DNA of 64,000 bases, taken from the NCBI GenBank assembly GCA_002328185.1, contig DCWQ01000006.1, forward strand, positions 15,762 through 79,761. The letters run 5' to 3'. The first letter of the stretch is position 1. Each line of letters starts with the position of its first letter. A program made the position numbers and the translations under genes. This stretch comes from Dehalococcoidia bacterium UBA2158 (lineage in GTDB: Bacteria; Chloroflexota; Dehalococcoidia; Lucifugimonadales; UBA3495). The notes under the pieces were generated by a model. It had not been told where the DNA came from. It worked only from the letters and a program-made list of their open reading frames with translations, and searched no databases. Shown here piece by piece: positions 17,607 through 26,423 of this stretch.

Positions 17607-17635
17607 TTGCCCGGCTCAAGGCCATATGCTATAAT
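17607..17635 (+). promoter_or_regulatory. promoter of rpsO
   Basis: TTGCCC (17607-17612), a 17-nt spacer and TATAAT (17630-17635) preceded by TG (extended -10). The leader to the S15 start is about 40 nt and purine-rich. Confidence 0.85.
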
Positions 17636-17682
17636 CTCCGCAACGTAAAAGAAGAGAAGAGAGAGAAGCAAGTACACACCTG

Positions 17683-17949
17683 ATGCTAGACGGAGATACT
17701 AAAGCGCGGATCATCAAGGAATACCAGATTAACGGCAAGGATACAGGCTCAGCCGAAGTCCAAGTCGCCGTGCTCACCGAAAATATCAAGCAACTCACGG
17801 AACACCTAAGGGAACACAAGAAGGACGTCCACTCACGGCGCGGGCTTCTTGGTATGGTTTCCCAGAGGCGCAGACTCCTCAAGTACCTCGACGCAGAAGA
17901 CGTCACCCGGTACCAAACACTTATCGCCAGGCTTGGCCTGCGGCGTTAA
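17683..17949 (+). CDS. rpsO: 30S ribosomal protein S15
   Basis: S15 is a primary 16S rRNA binder of the small-subunit platform. The 88 residues match the family length, with the typical QVAVLTENIKQLTEHL segment, HKKDVHSRRGLLGMVSQRRR (residues 45-64; the conserved rRNA contact) and LLKYLDAED. It has its own strong promoter and a hairpin terminator at 17963-17987, with pnp directly downstream, the order conserved in many bacteria. Confidence 0.97.
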   Translation: MLDGDTKARIIKEYQINGKDTGSAEVQVAVLTENIKQLTEHLREHKKDVHSRRGLLGMVSQRRRLLKYLDAEDVTRYQTLIARLGLRR

Positions 17950-17962
17950 GTCCTCTCAGAAC

Positions 17963-17987
17963 AACACCCTCTTTAGGGTGTTATTTC
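17963..17987 (+). terminator. hairpin terminator after rpsO
   Basis: Stem AACACCCT (17963-17970) pairs with 17975-17982 across a 4-nt loop and is followed by a T-rich ATTTC stretch. It is weak enough to allow read-through into pnp. Confidence 0.7.
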
Positions 17988-18055
17988 TCGTCTAGCTCTC
18001 ACCCCCATCTATCGATTGCGCACGTTATTTATTGCGAGGTTGCCCTAGGCATATT

Positions 18056-20311
18056 ATGGCTACAGAAATAGCTAATCCCACGTCGGTCACTAGCCAGGTC
18101 GGCGGCAAAACCCTAACCATCGAAACTGGAAAATTGGCTAACCAGGCCCACGGTAGTGTGACTGTCACCTACGGCGAGACCATTGTTCTCGTCACGGCGG
18201 TCATGTCCAGCAGACCCCGGGCGGAGGACATCGACTTCCTGCCCCTAACGGTCGACTACGAAGAGAGGATGTACTCCGTTGGAAAGATTCCGGGGAGTTT
18301 CTTCCGCCGGGAAGGCCGCCCCGGACAGGACGGCATCCTGGCCTCCAGACTCACCGACCGTTCCATCAGGCCCCTTTTCCCCAAAGGTCTGCACAATGAC
18401 ATTCAAATCACCCTGACGATTCTTTCGTCCGACATGGAGAACCCGCCCGAGGTCTTGGGCATGATTGGCGCATCAGCCGCCATATCCATATCCCAGATTC
18501 CCTTCAACGGCCCCATTGCCTCCTGCCGCATCGCCTATATAGGCGGGGAATACATCATTCACCCAACCTATGAGCAGACCAGTGAGAGCACGTTGAGCAT
18601 GGTGGTCAGTAGCTCCCGCGACGCCGTCCTAATGGTCGAGGCGGGCGCAAATGAGGTCTCCGAGGAAGTGATCCTTGAGGCGATCGGCAAGGCCCAAGAG
18701 GCCAACACGGCCACCATCAATATGATCGAAGACCTGACCGGCAGGGTCGGGAAGCCCAAGGCTGAAGTCGAATACGACTATGCCGGCGCCGATGCCTTGG
18801 TCGCCAAGGTCAAAGAGGTAGTCGGATCCCGCTGGAGCGATCTGCTCGGCAACAACCCCGGCATGTACGAGATGGACGACGGTGAGCACGAGATCTCGGC
18901 GTTGGTCACCGAAGCCCTGAAAGACGATTACTCCAAGAACGCCATTGGAGACGCCTTCAAAGTCGTGTTCCGGGAGGCCGTTCGAGGCCGCATCCTGCAG
19001 GAACACGTGCGTTCAGACGGACGGGCCATGGACCAGGTCCGCCCAATCACCTGCGACACCGGCATCCTGCCCCGCACCCACGGCACGGGACTCTTCACCC
19101 GGGGCGAGACCCAGGTGCTGTCCATCGTGACAGTGGGCTCCCTGAGCTTGAAACAGACCATTGACTCCGTCGGACCGGAAAACACCCGGCGGTTCATGCA
19201 CCATTACAACTTCCCGTCCTACTCCACCGGCGAAGCCCGGCGAGCCATGTCCCCCGGACGCCGCGAGATTGGACACGGGGCGTTGGCCGAGCGGGCGATC
19301 GCGCCCGTCCTGCCTTCCGAAGACGAATTCCCCTACGCCATCCGGATCGTTTCCGAGTGCCTGAGCTCCAATGGCAGTACCTCCATGGGTAGTGTTTGCG
19401 GTAGCTCGCTAAGCCTGATGGACGCCGGCATTCCGATCAAAGCCCCGGTGGCGGGAATCGCCATGGGCCTGATCACCGGCGACGACGGCCAGTACGCCAT
19501 CCTCAGCGACATCCAGGGAATCGAAGATTTCCTGGGCGACATGGACTTCAAGGTGGCGGGCACCTCCGAAGGCGTGAATGCCCTCCAGATGGACGTCAAG
19601 ACCACTCATCTGACCCCAGGCATCCTGAAGGAAGCCTTGGAGCAAGCGCGCCAGGGCCGCATGCACATCATGGGCAAGATGAACGAGGCCATCGCCGAGG
19701 TCCGCGGACAGATGAGCGAACACGCTCCCAAGATGGTCCGCATGAAGATCGAAGTTAGCAAGATCGGCGCTCTCATCGGCCCTGGCGGCCGGGTGATTCG
19801 CGCCATCATCGAAGAGACCGGCACCAGCATAAACGTGGAAGACGACGGCTCAGTGACCATCGGCGGCGTAGATTCCGCCATGCTGGAGCTGGCCGAGTCC
19901 AGGGTAGACGCCCTAACCCGCAATTTGGCCATCGGCGACATATTCACCGGCAAGGTGGTTCGCTTGACCAACTTTGGCGCCTTCGTGGAACTAGTCCCCG
20001 GCAAGGACGGCCTGATTCGCAACGGCGACCTAGGCGACATGGAAGAAGACCTCGCCGAGGGCCAAGAGCTCACGGTAATCATCCGCGAGATCGACTCCCA
20101 GGGAAGGGTAAACCTGTCCCGCAAGGCCCTGTTTGGCGACGACAGTCCTTCGGAACCCCGGCCCGCGCCCAGCGACGGTTTCAACCGTGGCGGCGACAGG
20201 GGCGGACGCGGCGGAGACCGTGGCGGCCGTGGACCCGGCGGACCCGGTCGTGGACCCGGAGGCCCTGGCGGCGGATCTAGTGGCGGAGGACGCTTCCAAG
20301 GCGGCCGCTAA
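18056..20311 (+). CDS. pnp: polyribonucleotide nucleotidyltransferase (PNPase)
   Basis: The 3'-5' phosphorolytic exoribonuclease of RNA turnover. From the ATG at 18056 (MATEIANPTSVTSQ) it has 751 residues: first RNase PH domain (PLTVDYEERMYSVGKIPGSF), helical linker, second RNase PH domain (GTGLFTRGETQVLSIVTVGS, MHHYNFPSYSTGE, GSVCGSSLSLMDAGIPIKAP), KH domain (KIGALIGPGGRVIRAI) and S1 domain (GKVVRLTNFGAFVELVPGKD). It ends in an unusually long Gly-Arg/Pro-rich tail of about 45 residues, probably an unstructured RNA-binding extension. The upstream TTG at 18032 has no support as a start. Confidence 0.97.
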   Translation: MATEIANPTSVTSQVGGKTLTIETGKLANQAHGSVTVTYGETIVLVTAVMSSRPRAEDIDFLPLTVDYEERMYSVGKIPGSFFRREGRPGQDGILASRLTDRSIRPLFPKGLHNDIQITLTILSSDMENPPEVLGMIGASAAISISQIPFNGPIASCRIAYIGGEYIIHPTYEQTSESTLSMVVSSSRDAVLMVEAGANEVSEEVILEAIGKAQEANTATINMIEDLTGRVGKPKAEVEYDYAGADALVAKVKEVVGSRWSDLLGNNPGMYEMDDGEHEISALVTEALKDDYSKNAIGDAFKVVFREAVRGRILQEHVRSDGRAMDQVRPITCDTGILPRTHGTGLFTRGETQVLSIVTVGSLSLKQTIDSVGPENTRRFMHHYNFPSYSTGEARRAMSPGRREIGHGALAERAIAPVLPSEDEFPYAIRIVSECLSSNGSTSMGSVCGSSLSLMDAGIPIKAPVAGIAMGLITGDDGQYAILSDIQGIEDFLGDMDFKVAGTSEGVNALQMDVKTTHLTPGILKEALEQARQGRMHIMGKMNEAIAEVRGQMSEHAPKMVRMKIEVSKIGALIGPGGRVIRAIIEETGTSINVEDDGSVTIGGVDSAMLELAESRVDALTRNLAIGDIFTGKVVRLTNFGAFVELVPGKDGLIRNGDLGDMEEDLAEGQELTVIIREIDSQGRVNLSRKALFGDDSPSEPRPAPSDGFNRGGDRGGRGGDRGGRGPGGPGRGPGGPGGGSSGGGRFQGGR

Positions 20312-20336
20312 TAGCACACCGGTTAACTAGCACACC

Positions 20337-20378
20337 AAAAGCCCCTTCACTCTAAGGAACGAAGGGGCTTTTTATTTT
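20337..20378 (+). terminator. Rho-independent terminator after pnp
   Basis: AAAAGCCCCTTC (20337-20348) pairs perfectly with 20361-20372 and runs into a T-rich tract (TTTTTATTTTTC). Confidence 0.92.
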
Positions 20379-20450
20379 TCCGGAATTCCGGCTGCGTGCT
20401 ATTATCAGAGTGGGACTGGCTGGGCGGTTCGGGCTTATGCGGAGAGGTGG

Positions 20451-20528
20451 TTCGACGGGGCTCACCACGAACAGAACTAGGGCAAGAACGATTTCCAAAC
20501 ACCATCGTTCGTCCTAAGCCCCGTCGAA
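20451..20528. repeat. palindromic dispersed repeat upstream of dapB
   Basis: TTCGACGGGGCT (20451-20462) is a perfect inverted repeat of 20517-20528, with further CGAAC/GTTCG pairing inside. It belongs to the TTCGACAGGCTC-type family seen at 3238, 34876 and 50374. The open frame that runs through it into dapB is not coding. Confidence 0.7.
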
Positions 20529-20593
20529 GGGCGCGCATCCGTGAAGTTTTTCGTGACCGCGACCCGCCCAGCAAAGCCCCGGTAGGAGCAATC

Positions 20594-21385
20594 ATGGCGG
20601 AAATAAAAGTTGTAATCAGCGGCATGACTGGCAAGATGGGCCTTGAGACTCTGGCCGCTGTCTCGAGAGAGTCCGACCTTGAACTGGTCGGCGGTTCTCG
20701 CAGACAGGAAGGGGGTTGGCCAACGATCGGCACTCCGTACAGTACGGCTGTCCCCATCTCCACCGACATCGACTCCATATTGGAACAAACCAAGCCCGAC
20801 GTGATGGTGGACTTCACCAACGCCGCCGTGGCGATGGAAGCCGCAGCCTTGGCGGCGGCCCGGAAGATCAACATCGTCATGGGCGCCAGTGGGTTCTCGG
20901 AAGACCAGCTTATACAGCTCGACGTCATGGCCAACGACAACGGCGTCGGCATCATCGTCGCGCCCAACTTCGCCCTCGGGGCCATCGTCCTCAAGAAGCT
21001 GGTCGAGCAGGCCGCGCCCTACTTCGACTACGTGGACATCATCGAGTCCCACCACGAAGCCAAGATAGACTCGCCCTCCGGGTTTGCGCTGGCCTTGATG
21101 CGCAGCCTGGGTGAGAACAAGCAGTTCACCCGTAACCAGCCGGAGAAAGAGAACCTGGCCAACACCCGGGGCGGGGAGCACAACGGGATATCGATCCACA
21201 GCATCCGCATGCCCGGCAAGAGCGCCCACCACGAGGTAATCTTCGGCGCGGCGGGGCAGACCGTGTCCCTGCGCCACGACACCCTGGACCGGAGCTGTTA
21301 CATGCCCGGCGTGGTGCGTTGCATCCGCGACGTTGTAGCTAATCCGGGCCTTGTGATAGGCTTGGAGAACGTGCTCGGCCTTTAG
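20594..21385 (+). CDS. dapB: 4-hydroxy-tetrahydrodipicolinate reductase
   Basis: NAD(P)H reduction of hydroxy-tetrahydrodipicolinate in diaminopimelate/lysine synthesis. The start ATG at 20594 follows a GTAGGAG site and gives 264 residues, the family length. Motifs: GMTGKMG (10-16) for the nucleotide, VMVDFTNAAV, and the catalytic ESHHEAKIDSPSG with H153/H154 and K157, near the family HHxxKxDxPSGT where T is F here. It is followed by asd (42-nt gap) and then dapA, giving three consecutive steps around aspartate semialdehyde. Confidence 0.95.
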   Translation: MAEIKVVISGMTGKMGLETLAAVSRESDLELVGGSRRQEGGWPTIGTPYSTAVPISTDIDSILEQTKPDVMVDFTNAAVAMEAAALAAARKINIVMGASGFSEDQLIQLDVMANDNGVGIIVAPNFALGAIVLKKLVEQAAPYFDYVDIIESHHEAKIDSPSGFALALMRSLGENKQFTRNQPEKENLANTRGGEHNGISIHSIRMPGKSAHHEVIFGAAGQTVSLRHDTLDRSCYMPGVVRCIRDVVANPGLVIGLENVLGL

Positions 21386-21427
21386 TCGCAATTTAGGCAT
21401 GAATTTTGAGTAAATAGAGAACCACCA

Positions 21428-22471
21428 GTGCATGACCTAACCATCGCCGTAGTAGGCGCCACCGGGGCGGTGGGCGCTGAATTTCTCCGCATCGTTGAAA
21501 CCCGCTATCCCAACTTGCCCAAGCTGAAGTTGCTGGCTTCCAGGCGCTCGGCCGGCAAGCACATCACAGTGGGCGGGAAGGCCTTCGTTGTGGAAGAAGC
21601 GACCGAGAAGTCTTTTGACGGTGTGGACGTGGCTTTCATATCAGCCAGTTCGGAGGTCAGCAAGACGTTGGCCCCGGCGGCGGTGGCCGCGGGCGCGGTG
21701 GTGATAGATGACGGTTCCGCCCACCGAATGGAAGTCACGGTTCCGCTAGTCGTGCCAGAGGTTAACGGCGCTGACGTTGAATGGCACCAGGGAATTATAT
21801 CTATCCCCAACTGCTCCACCACTCCTTTGGTGATGGCCGCACATCCCTTGCATCAGGTTAATCCCATCAAACGCATCGTGGCTGACACCTACCAATCGGT
21901 GTCGGGAGCGGGCGGTGGTGCCATGGCCGACCTGAGGGAGCAGTCAGAACGGCTGATGGACGCCGACTCCAACACCAGTAAGTCGGGTAAGGGTCAGATC
22001 GCCTATAACGTGGTGCCCCAGATAGACCGGTTCCTGGACACTGGCTACACCTTCGAAGAACAGAAGATGCGGCAGGAGTCGCAGAAGATACTGCACGCCC
22101 CGGAGATAGCGATCTCGGCCACCTGCGTGCGGGTGCCGGTGTACATCTCCCATTCGGCGTCGGTGCACATCGAGTTCACCCGGCCGATGCCCGTGGACGA
22201 GGCCAGGGAGCTTCTGGCTGCCATGCCCGGCATGACCGTGCTGGGCAACCCCGACGGTGGCGAATACCCCATGCCCTGGGACGTGGCCGGCGAGGACGAC
22301 GTGTTCGTGGGACGCATCCGCCAGGACCTGTCCCACCCTAATGGCTTGGTGCTGTGGATCGTTTCCGACAACCTGCGCAAAGGCGCGGCGCTAAACTCTC
22401 TTCAGATTGCCGAAGAACTGGTTTCACGGGGCCGCCTGAAACCAAATCACACCGGCGGAGTGACGACCTAG
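21428..22471 (+). CDS. asd: aspartate-semialdehyde dehydrogenase
   Basis: Reduces aspartyl phosphate to aspartate semialdehyde, the branch point to lysine, threonine and methionine. 347 residues from a GTG start: GATGAVG NADP motif (10-16), IPNCSTTPLVM with the catalytic C129, a QSVSGAGGGAM loop, and the His region near ISHSASVHIEF. It sits between dapB and dapA. A short hairpin (22506-22528) follows. Confidence 0.95.
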   Translation: MHDLTIAVVGATGAVGAEFLRIVETRYPNLPKLKLLASRRSAGKHITVGGKAFVVEEATEKSFDGVDVAFISASSEVSKTLAPAAVAAGAVVIDDGSAHRMEVTVPLVVPEVNGADVEWHQGIISIPNCSTTPLVMAAHPLHQVNPIKRIVADTYQSVSGAGGGAMADLREQSERLMDADSNTSKSGKGQIAYNVVPQIDRFLDTGYTFEEQKMRQESQKILHAPEIAISATCVRVPVYISHSASVHIEFTRPMPVDEARELLAAMPGMTVLGNPDGGEYPMPWDVAGEDDVFVGRIRQDLSHPNGLVLWIVSDNLRKGAALNSLQIAEELVSRGRLKPNHTGGVTT

Positions 22472-22505
22472 GGCCGTACAACGGTGGTTAGGGACAATCT
22501 GTGAG

Positions 22506-22528
22506 ACGGCCCGATTCTGGCCGTTTTT
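22506..22528 (+). terminator. short hairpin/T-tract after asd
   Basis: ACGGCC (22506-22511) pairs with GGCCGT (22519-22524), followed by T5. The stem is only 6 bp, so termination is probably partial. A TATAAT at 22571-22576 may restart transcription for dapA. Confidence 0.5.
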
Positions 22529-22629
22529 ATTGCCTGGCTCCAGGGGGGTGCGATGTCAGGTATTCGCGGGTATAATGCAACGAATCCAAGGCCCAGATGC
22601 TTCTATGGAACGGAATATAGGAGGCGGAC

Positions 22630-23523
22630 ATGGCAGAGATAGGTAGACTTCTCACAGCGATGGTTACTCCCTTCGACGACAAGGGCGCGGTCGACTTTGA
22701 GCAGGCCAAGAAGCTCGCCCATGCCCTTCTTGACTCGGGCAGCGACGGCGTCGTCCTGTCCGGCACCACCGGCGAATCGCCCACGCTCACCACCGACGAG
22801 AAGATGCGCCTTTTCAGCGAGGTCAAACAATCGATCGGTGACAAGGGCGTGGTCATAGCCGGCACCGGCACCTACAACACCGCCGAGAGCATCGAGCTCA
22901 GCCAGGAAGCTGAGAAGCAGGGCGTCGACGGCCTGTTGCTCGTGGTGCCTTACTACAACAAACCCCCGCAACAAGGAATCTACCAGCACTTCAAGGCGAT
23001 CGCAGGCAAGACTAACCTTCCCTGCATCGTCTACAACATCATGGGCCGTACCGGCGTAAACATGACTGACGAGACGACGCTGCGGTTGAGCAAGATCGAT
23101 AACATCATAGGCACGAAAGAAGCCAGCGGCGACATGAACCAGATCGCCCGCATCATTCAAACCGCGCCCGACTTCAAAGTCTGGAGCGGCGACGACAACC
23201 AGACATTCTTGATCATGTCCATGGGCGGCTATGGCGTAGTTAGCGTGGTGTCCCACCTGGTTGGTAACCAGATCAAGCACATGATGGGTCTGCTGTTGGA
23301 GGGCGACATCGAGGGCGCCGCCACAGAGCACCGCCGTCTGCTCCCCATCTTCCTGGGTATGTTCGTCGAGTCCAACCCTATTCCCGTGAAGTACGCAGTG
23401 AACCGCGTTGGCATCAAAGTTGGAGACCCTAGGTTGCCCATGATTCCGCCTAGTGACATGGCCATAGGCCAGATCGAGAAGTTGCTGAACGAATTCGAGA
23501 TCGACCTGCCGGTCTCACTCTAA
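22630..23523 (+). CDS. dapA: 4-hydroxy-tetrahydrodipicolinate synthase
   Basis: Condenses pyruvate with aspartate semialdehyde. A TIM-barrel lyase of 297 residues: SGTTGES (44-50), PYYNKPPQQGIYQHF, Y135 in CIVYNIMGRTG, R140, and the Schiff-base K163 in GTKEASG. The ribosome site GGAGGCGGAC is directly upstream of the ATG, and a TATAAT 54 nt before the start may be its own -10. It closes the dapB-asd-dapA cluster and ends before a strong bidirectional terminator. Confidence 0.95.
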   Translation: MAEIGRLLTAMVTPFDDKGAVDFEQAKKLAHALLDSGSDGVVLSGTTGESPTLTTDEKMRLFSEVKQSIGDKGVVIAGTGTYNTAESIELSQEAEKQGVDGLLLVVPYYNKPPQQGIYQHFKAIAGKTNLPCIVYNIMGRTGVNMTDETTLRLSKIDNIIGTKEASGDMNQIARIIQTAPDFKVWSGDDNQTFLIMSMGGYGVVSVVSHLVGNQIKHMMGLLLEGDIEGAATEHRRLLPIFLGMFVESNPIPVKYAVNRVGIKVGDPRLPMIPPSDMAIGQIEKLLNEFEIDLPVSL

Positions 23524-23552
23524 GCATTACCAGGTTAAGTAGAAGTAAATCA

Positions 23553-23588
23553 GAAAATCCCCAGCGTACCTGGTACGCCGGGGATTTT
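23553..23588. terminator. bidirectional terminator between dapA and purA
   Basis: AAAATCCCC-A-GCGTACC pairs with GGTACGC-C-GGGGATTTT, with an A-tract on one side and T5 on the other, between convergent genes. Confidence 0.92.
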
Positions 23589-23635
23589 TGTCATCACCGT
23601 CTTGCCGGGAAGCGATTGGATTGCGAACGCGACAG

Positions 23636-23665
23636 CGGGTTGAAAACCCGTGCCTACGGGTTGGA
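23636..23665. repeat. short dispersed repeat (AAACCCGTGCCTACG type)
   Basis: GCGGGTTGAAAACCCGTGCC and then TACGGGTTGG is a small hairpin-forming element just beyond the purA stop. It resembles the motif near 3312. Confidence 0.5.
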
Positions 23666-23672
23666 CGGCAGC

Positions 23673-24959
23673 CTACGTAAAGACCGGTTCCACCTGGATG
23701 GTCTCTTCCCGTCTGGGGCCGGTGGATATGATCTGGACCTTGCAACCAACCAACTCTTCGATGCGTTTGACGTAGGCCAAAGCGTTCTTGGGAAGCTCAG
23801 ACAGCTTGGTGGCGCTGGCGGTGGGTTTGTCCCAACCGGACAGTTCCTCGTAGATCGGTTCGCAGCGGGCCAGTAGACCGGTGTTGGCCGGGAACCTGTC
23901 TAGGCGCTCTCCATTCACTTCGTAACCGATGCAGACTTTTACCGAATCGAACTCGTCGAGGATGTCGAGGCGGGTCAGCACGATCCCTGTGAACCCGTTG
24001 ACCAACTGGCTGTATTTGGCGGCTACACCGTCGAACCAGCCGATGCGCCGGGCCCGGCCGGTGGTTACGCCGAACTCCTGGGCTTTCTGGCGGATCTCCT
24101 CAGCTTCTTCGTCAGTGATCTCTGAGGGCATGGGTCCGCCGCCCACCCGAGTAGAGTAGGCCTTGAACACGCCGAGCACGCCCTTGATGGCCTGAGGGTT
24201 CAGTCCCAGCCCGGTGCAGGCGCCGCCGATGGACGGAGATGACGAGGTTACGTATGGGTAGGACCCGTGGTCGATGTCCAGAAGGGTGCCTTGGGCGCCC
24301 TCCAGCAAAACCTTTTTGCCTTGGGCCAGTAAGTCCTGGACCAGTTGTTCGGTCGCCTTTGTGTAAGGGGCCATCTGTTCGGCCCAGCGGCGGCACTTGG
24401 CCAGAACTTCGTCCATAATCAGGGCCTCGCCGCCGTAGATCTTGGTGATCAAGGCGTTCTTGTGCTTCAGCAACTGTTCCACCATGGGAACCAGCGCTTC
24501 CCAGTCCAAGAGGTCGCCGACGCGGATGCCCATACGGCCCGTCTTGTCCATGTAGGCGGGGCCGATACCGCGGCCGGTGGTGCCGATGGCTCCCTCGCCG
24601 CGGGATTCCTCTTCCAGGCGGTCAAGGACAATGTGATACGGCATTATCACGTGGGCGCGTTCGCTGATGAAGAGCTTGCTGGTGTCGATGCCCCGTGATG
24701 CGATCTCGGTCAGTTCGCTGACCAGTACGTCGGGGTCCACGACCACGCCGTTGCCGATGATTCCATAGACATCCGGCCAGCAGATGCCAGACGGCACCAA
24801 GTGCAGTTGAAAAGTGCCCTTATCGTTGACGACAGTATGTCCGGCGTTATTGCCGCCTGCATAACGGACTACGCCGTCAACGTCCCCGGCAAGATAGTCG
24901 ATGATCTTCCCCTTGCCTTCGTCACCCCATTGGCCACCAATAACGGCGTATGCCGGCAT
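23673..24959 (-). CDS. purA: adenylosuccinate synthetase
   Basis: Converts IMP and aspartate to adenylosuccinate with GTP. Complete at 428 residues: GGQWGDEGKGKIID (7-20), NNAGHTVV with the catalytic His, GTTGRGIGPAYMDKTGRMGI, EGAQGTLLDIDHGSYPYVTS, TRVGGGPMPSE, and the GTP-specificity segment GWFDGVAAKYSQLVNG. It stands alone on the minus strand behind a hairpin/T-tract in its leader (24977-25024), which could attenuate it. Confidence 0.97.
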   Translation of the reverse strand: MPAYAVIGGQWGDEGKGKIIDYLAGDVDGVVRYAGGNNAGHTVVNDKGTFQLHLVPSGICWPDVYGIIGNGVVVDPDVLVSELTEIASRGIDTSKLFISERAHVIMPYHIVLDRLEEESRGEGAIGTTGRGIGPAYMDKTGRMGIRVGDLLDWEALVPMVEQLLKHKNALITKIYGGEALIMDEVLAKCRRWAEQMAPYTKATEQLVQDLLAQGKKVLLEGAQGTLLDIDHGSYPYVTSSSPSIGGACTGLGLNPQAIKGVLGVFKAYSTRVGGGPMPSEITDEEAEEIRQKAQEFGVTTGRARRIGWFDGVAAKYSQLVNGFTGIVLTRLDILDEFDSVKVCIGYEVNGERLDRFPANTGLLARCEPIYEELSGWDKPTASATKLSELPKNALAYVKRIEELVGCKVQIISTGPRREETIQVEPVFT

Positions 24960-24976
24960 CCTAATAGCCCGCCTTA

Positions 24977-25024
24977 CAAAAAAACATACTCGTCCCCAGG
25001 TTTGGGAAAGAGCTACACGAGTAT
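24977..25024 (-). terminator. leader hairpin with T-tract upstream of purA (possible attenuator)
   Basis: ATACTCGT (24986-24993) and ACGAGTAT (25017-25024) form a perfect 8-bp stem enclosing a second small CCCA/TGGG stem. Read in the purA direction, a run of seven T follows at 24984-24978, about 20 nt before the ATG. A TATACT lies in the upstream arm, so part of this may instead be promoter. Confidence 0.5.
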
Positions 25025-25140
25025 AGCAAAATCATTTTCCTCGGGAAAGTGAAGGCAAGCAAGGAAGCAAAGCCCCGTTTACTACCGGCTTCGGGTGAAC
25101 CGGATGCTAAAAAGGGTAATTTCTTGCTTCGTAGCCCACA

Positions 25141-25170
25141 TTGACACACAATTTCGACGCCAACTATAAT
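25141..25170 (+). promoter_or_regulatory. promoter of the yqeY-purQ-DMT unit
   Basis: TTGACA (25141-25146), 18-nt spacer, TATAAT (25165-25170): both boxes are exact consensus. The leader is about 77 nt. Confidence 0.88.
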
Positions 25171-25253
25171 CCCCGCGCCCCGCCCAAGCGGTAGAATGGA
25201 GGCGTAGCCTCTTTTCGCATAACAAGCAACCACAGCAGGATCGGATTACTATC

Positions 25254-25706
25254 ATGCCCCTCAGAGAGAAACTGGAAGAAGATATCAAGTCATCCATGCG
25301 CAGCCACGACCAGGCACGCTTGGATGCCCTGCGTTTCCTAAAATTCGCCGTGCAGGCGGTCGAGAAAGAACAGAAGAAAGAACTGGACGACGCCGGGATG
25401 ATCGAGGTGGCCACCAAACAGGCCAGCGACCGCCGCGACAGCATCAAGGCATTCGAGGAAGGCGGACGTGACACCATGGCGGCCAAAGAGGCCGCGGAGC
25501 TGGTGGTCCTACAAGAATTCCTCCCGCCCCAGATGCCTGCTGAAGAGATCATGAAGTTGATAAAAGACACCGTCGCCGAGGTTGGCGCCACTTCCATTCA
25601 GGACAAGGGCAAGCTGATGGGCAAGCTCATGCCCCAGGTACGGGGCAAAGCCGACGGCACGGTGGTGAACGAGATGGCCACCAAGTACCTGGAGTCTTTA
25701 GCCTAA
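25254..25706 (+). CDS. GatB/YqeY domain protein
   Basis: A 150-residue YqeY-like protein related to the tRNA-binding tail of GatB. It has the N-terminal helical part (LREKLEEDIKSSMRSHDQAR, LDALRFLKFAVQAVEKEQ) and the C-terminal domain with LQEFLPPQMPAEEI and DKGKLMGKLMPQVRGKADG. The family is thought to influence tRNA-dependent amidation, but stand-alone members have no proven activity. The stop is one base before the purQ start, so translation is likely coupled. Confidence 0.9.
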   Translation: MPLREKLEEDIKSSMRSHDQARLDALRFLKFAVQAVEKEQKKELDDAGMIEVATKQASDRRDSIKAFEEGGRDTMAAKEAAELVVLQEFLPPQMPAEEIMKLIKDTVAEVGATSIQDKGKLMGKLMPQVRGKADGTVVNEMATKYLESLA

Positions 25707-25707
25707 T

Positions 25708-26415
25708 ATGCGATTTGGCATTCTGGTGTTCCCAGGAACCTGGAGCGACACTGACTGTTATTACCAAGTGAAAGACATCCTCAGACAGGAAGCCGAGTAC
25801 GTTTGGCATGATGAGACCAGCCTGGACAGTTTCGATTCGGTAATCCTGCCGGGAGGGTTCTCCTACGGCGATTACCTCCGCCCCGGTGCAATGGCCAGGT
25901 TCTCGCCGGTCATGGACGCTCTGAACAAGTTTGTTGAGTCCGGAAGGACGGCCATCGGCATTTGCAACGGCTTCCAGATACTGTGCGAATCGGGACTGCT
26001 CCCCGGCGCGTTGCTGCCGAACCAACACCTGGAGTACCGTTGCCAGCCGACCCACCTGCGCACGGAGCGGACCGACACCCCGTTCACTCGGACCTGCGCC
26101 CAGGGTCAGCTTTTGGACGTGCCGGTCTCCCACGGTGAGGGCAACTATTTCGCCGACGCCGCAACCCTGATCCAGCTTGAAGAAGAAGGGCGGGTGCTCT
26201 TCCGCTACTGCGACTCCTCCGGTGAGGCCACCGCAGACGCCAACCCCAACGGTTCGGCCAACAACATCGCCGGGATCATCAACGAAGCCGGCAACGTTTT
26301 GGGGATGATGCCCCACCCCGAGCGTAGTTGCGAGGCGATCCTGGGAAGCACCGACGGCAACCTAATCTTCCAATCGATCATAGAAAGCGCGATCGAAAGC
26401 CATAGGCAGGCCTAG
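25708..26415 (+). CDS. purQ: phosphoribosylformylglycinamidine synthase, glutaminase subunit
   Basis: The class I glutamine amidotransferase subunit supplying ammonia to PurL in purine synthesis. 235 residues: VILPGGFSYGDYLRPGAMAR, the nucleophile C86 in GICNGFQIL, oxyanion-side segments PVSHGEGNYF, and the catalytic His/Glu in GMMPHPERS. The PurS and PurL partners are not in this window. It is translated right after yqeY and shares its promoter. Confidence 0.95.
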   Translation: MRFGILVFPGTWSDTDCYYQVKDILRQEAEYVWHDETSLDSFDSVILPGGFSYGDYLRPGAMARFSPVMDALNKFVESGRTAIGICNGFQILCESGLLPGALLPNQHLEYRCQPTHLRTERTDTPFTRTCAQGQLLDVPVSHGEGNYFADAATLIQLEEEGRVLFRYCDSSGEATADANPNGSANNIAGIINEAGNVLGMMPHPERSCEAILGSTDGNLIFQSIIESAIESHRQA

Positions 26416-26423
26416 ACCACCCT

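Noticed and set aside
20396..20593. N-terminal extension of DapB
   Set aside because: It reads through a terminator flank and a palindromic repeat; ATG 20594 has a ribosome site and the family N-terminus.
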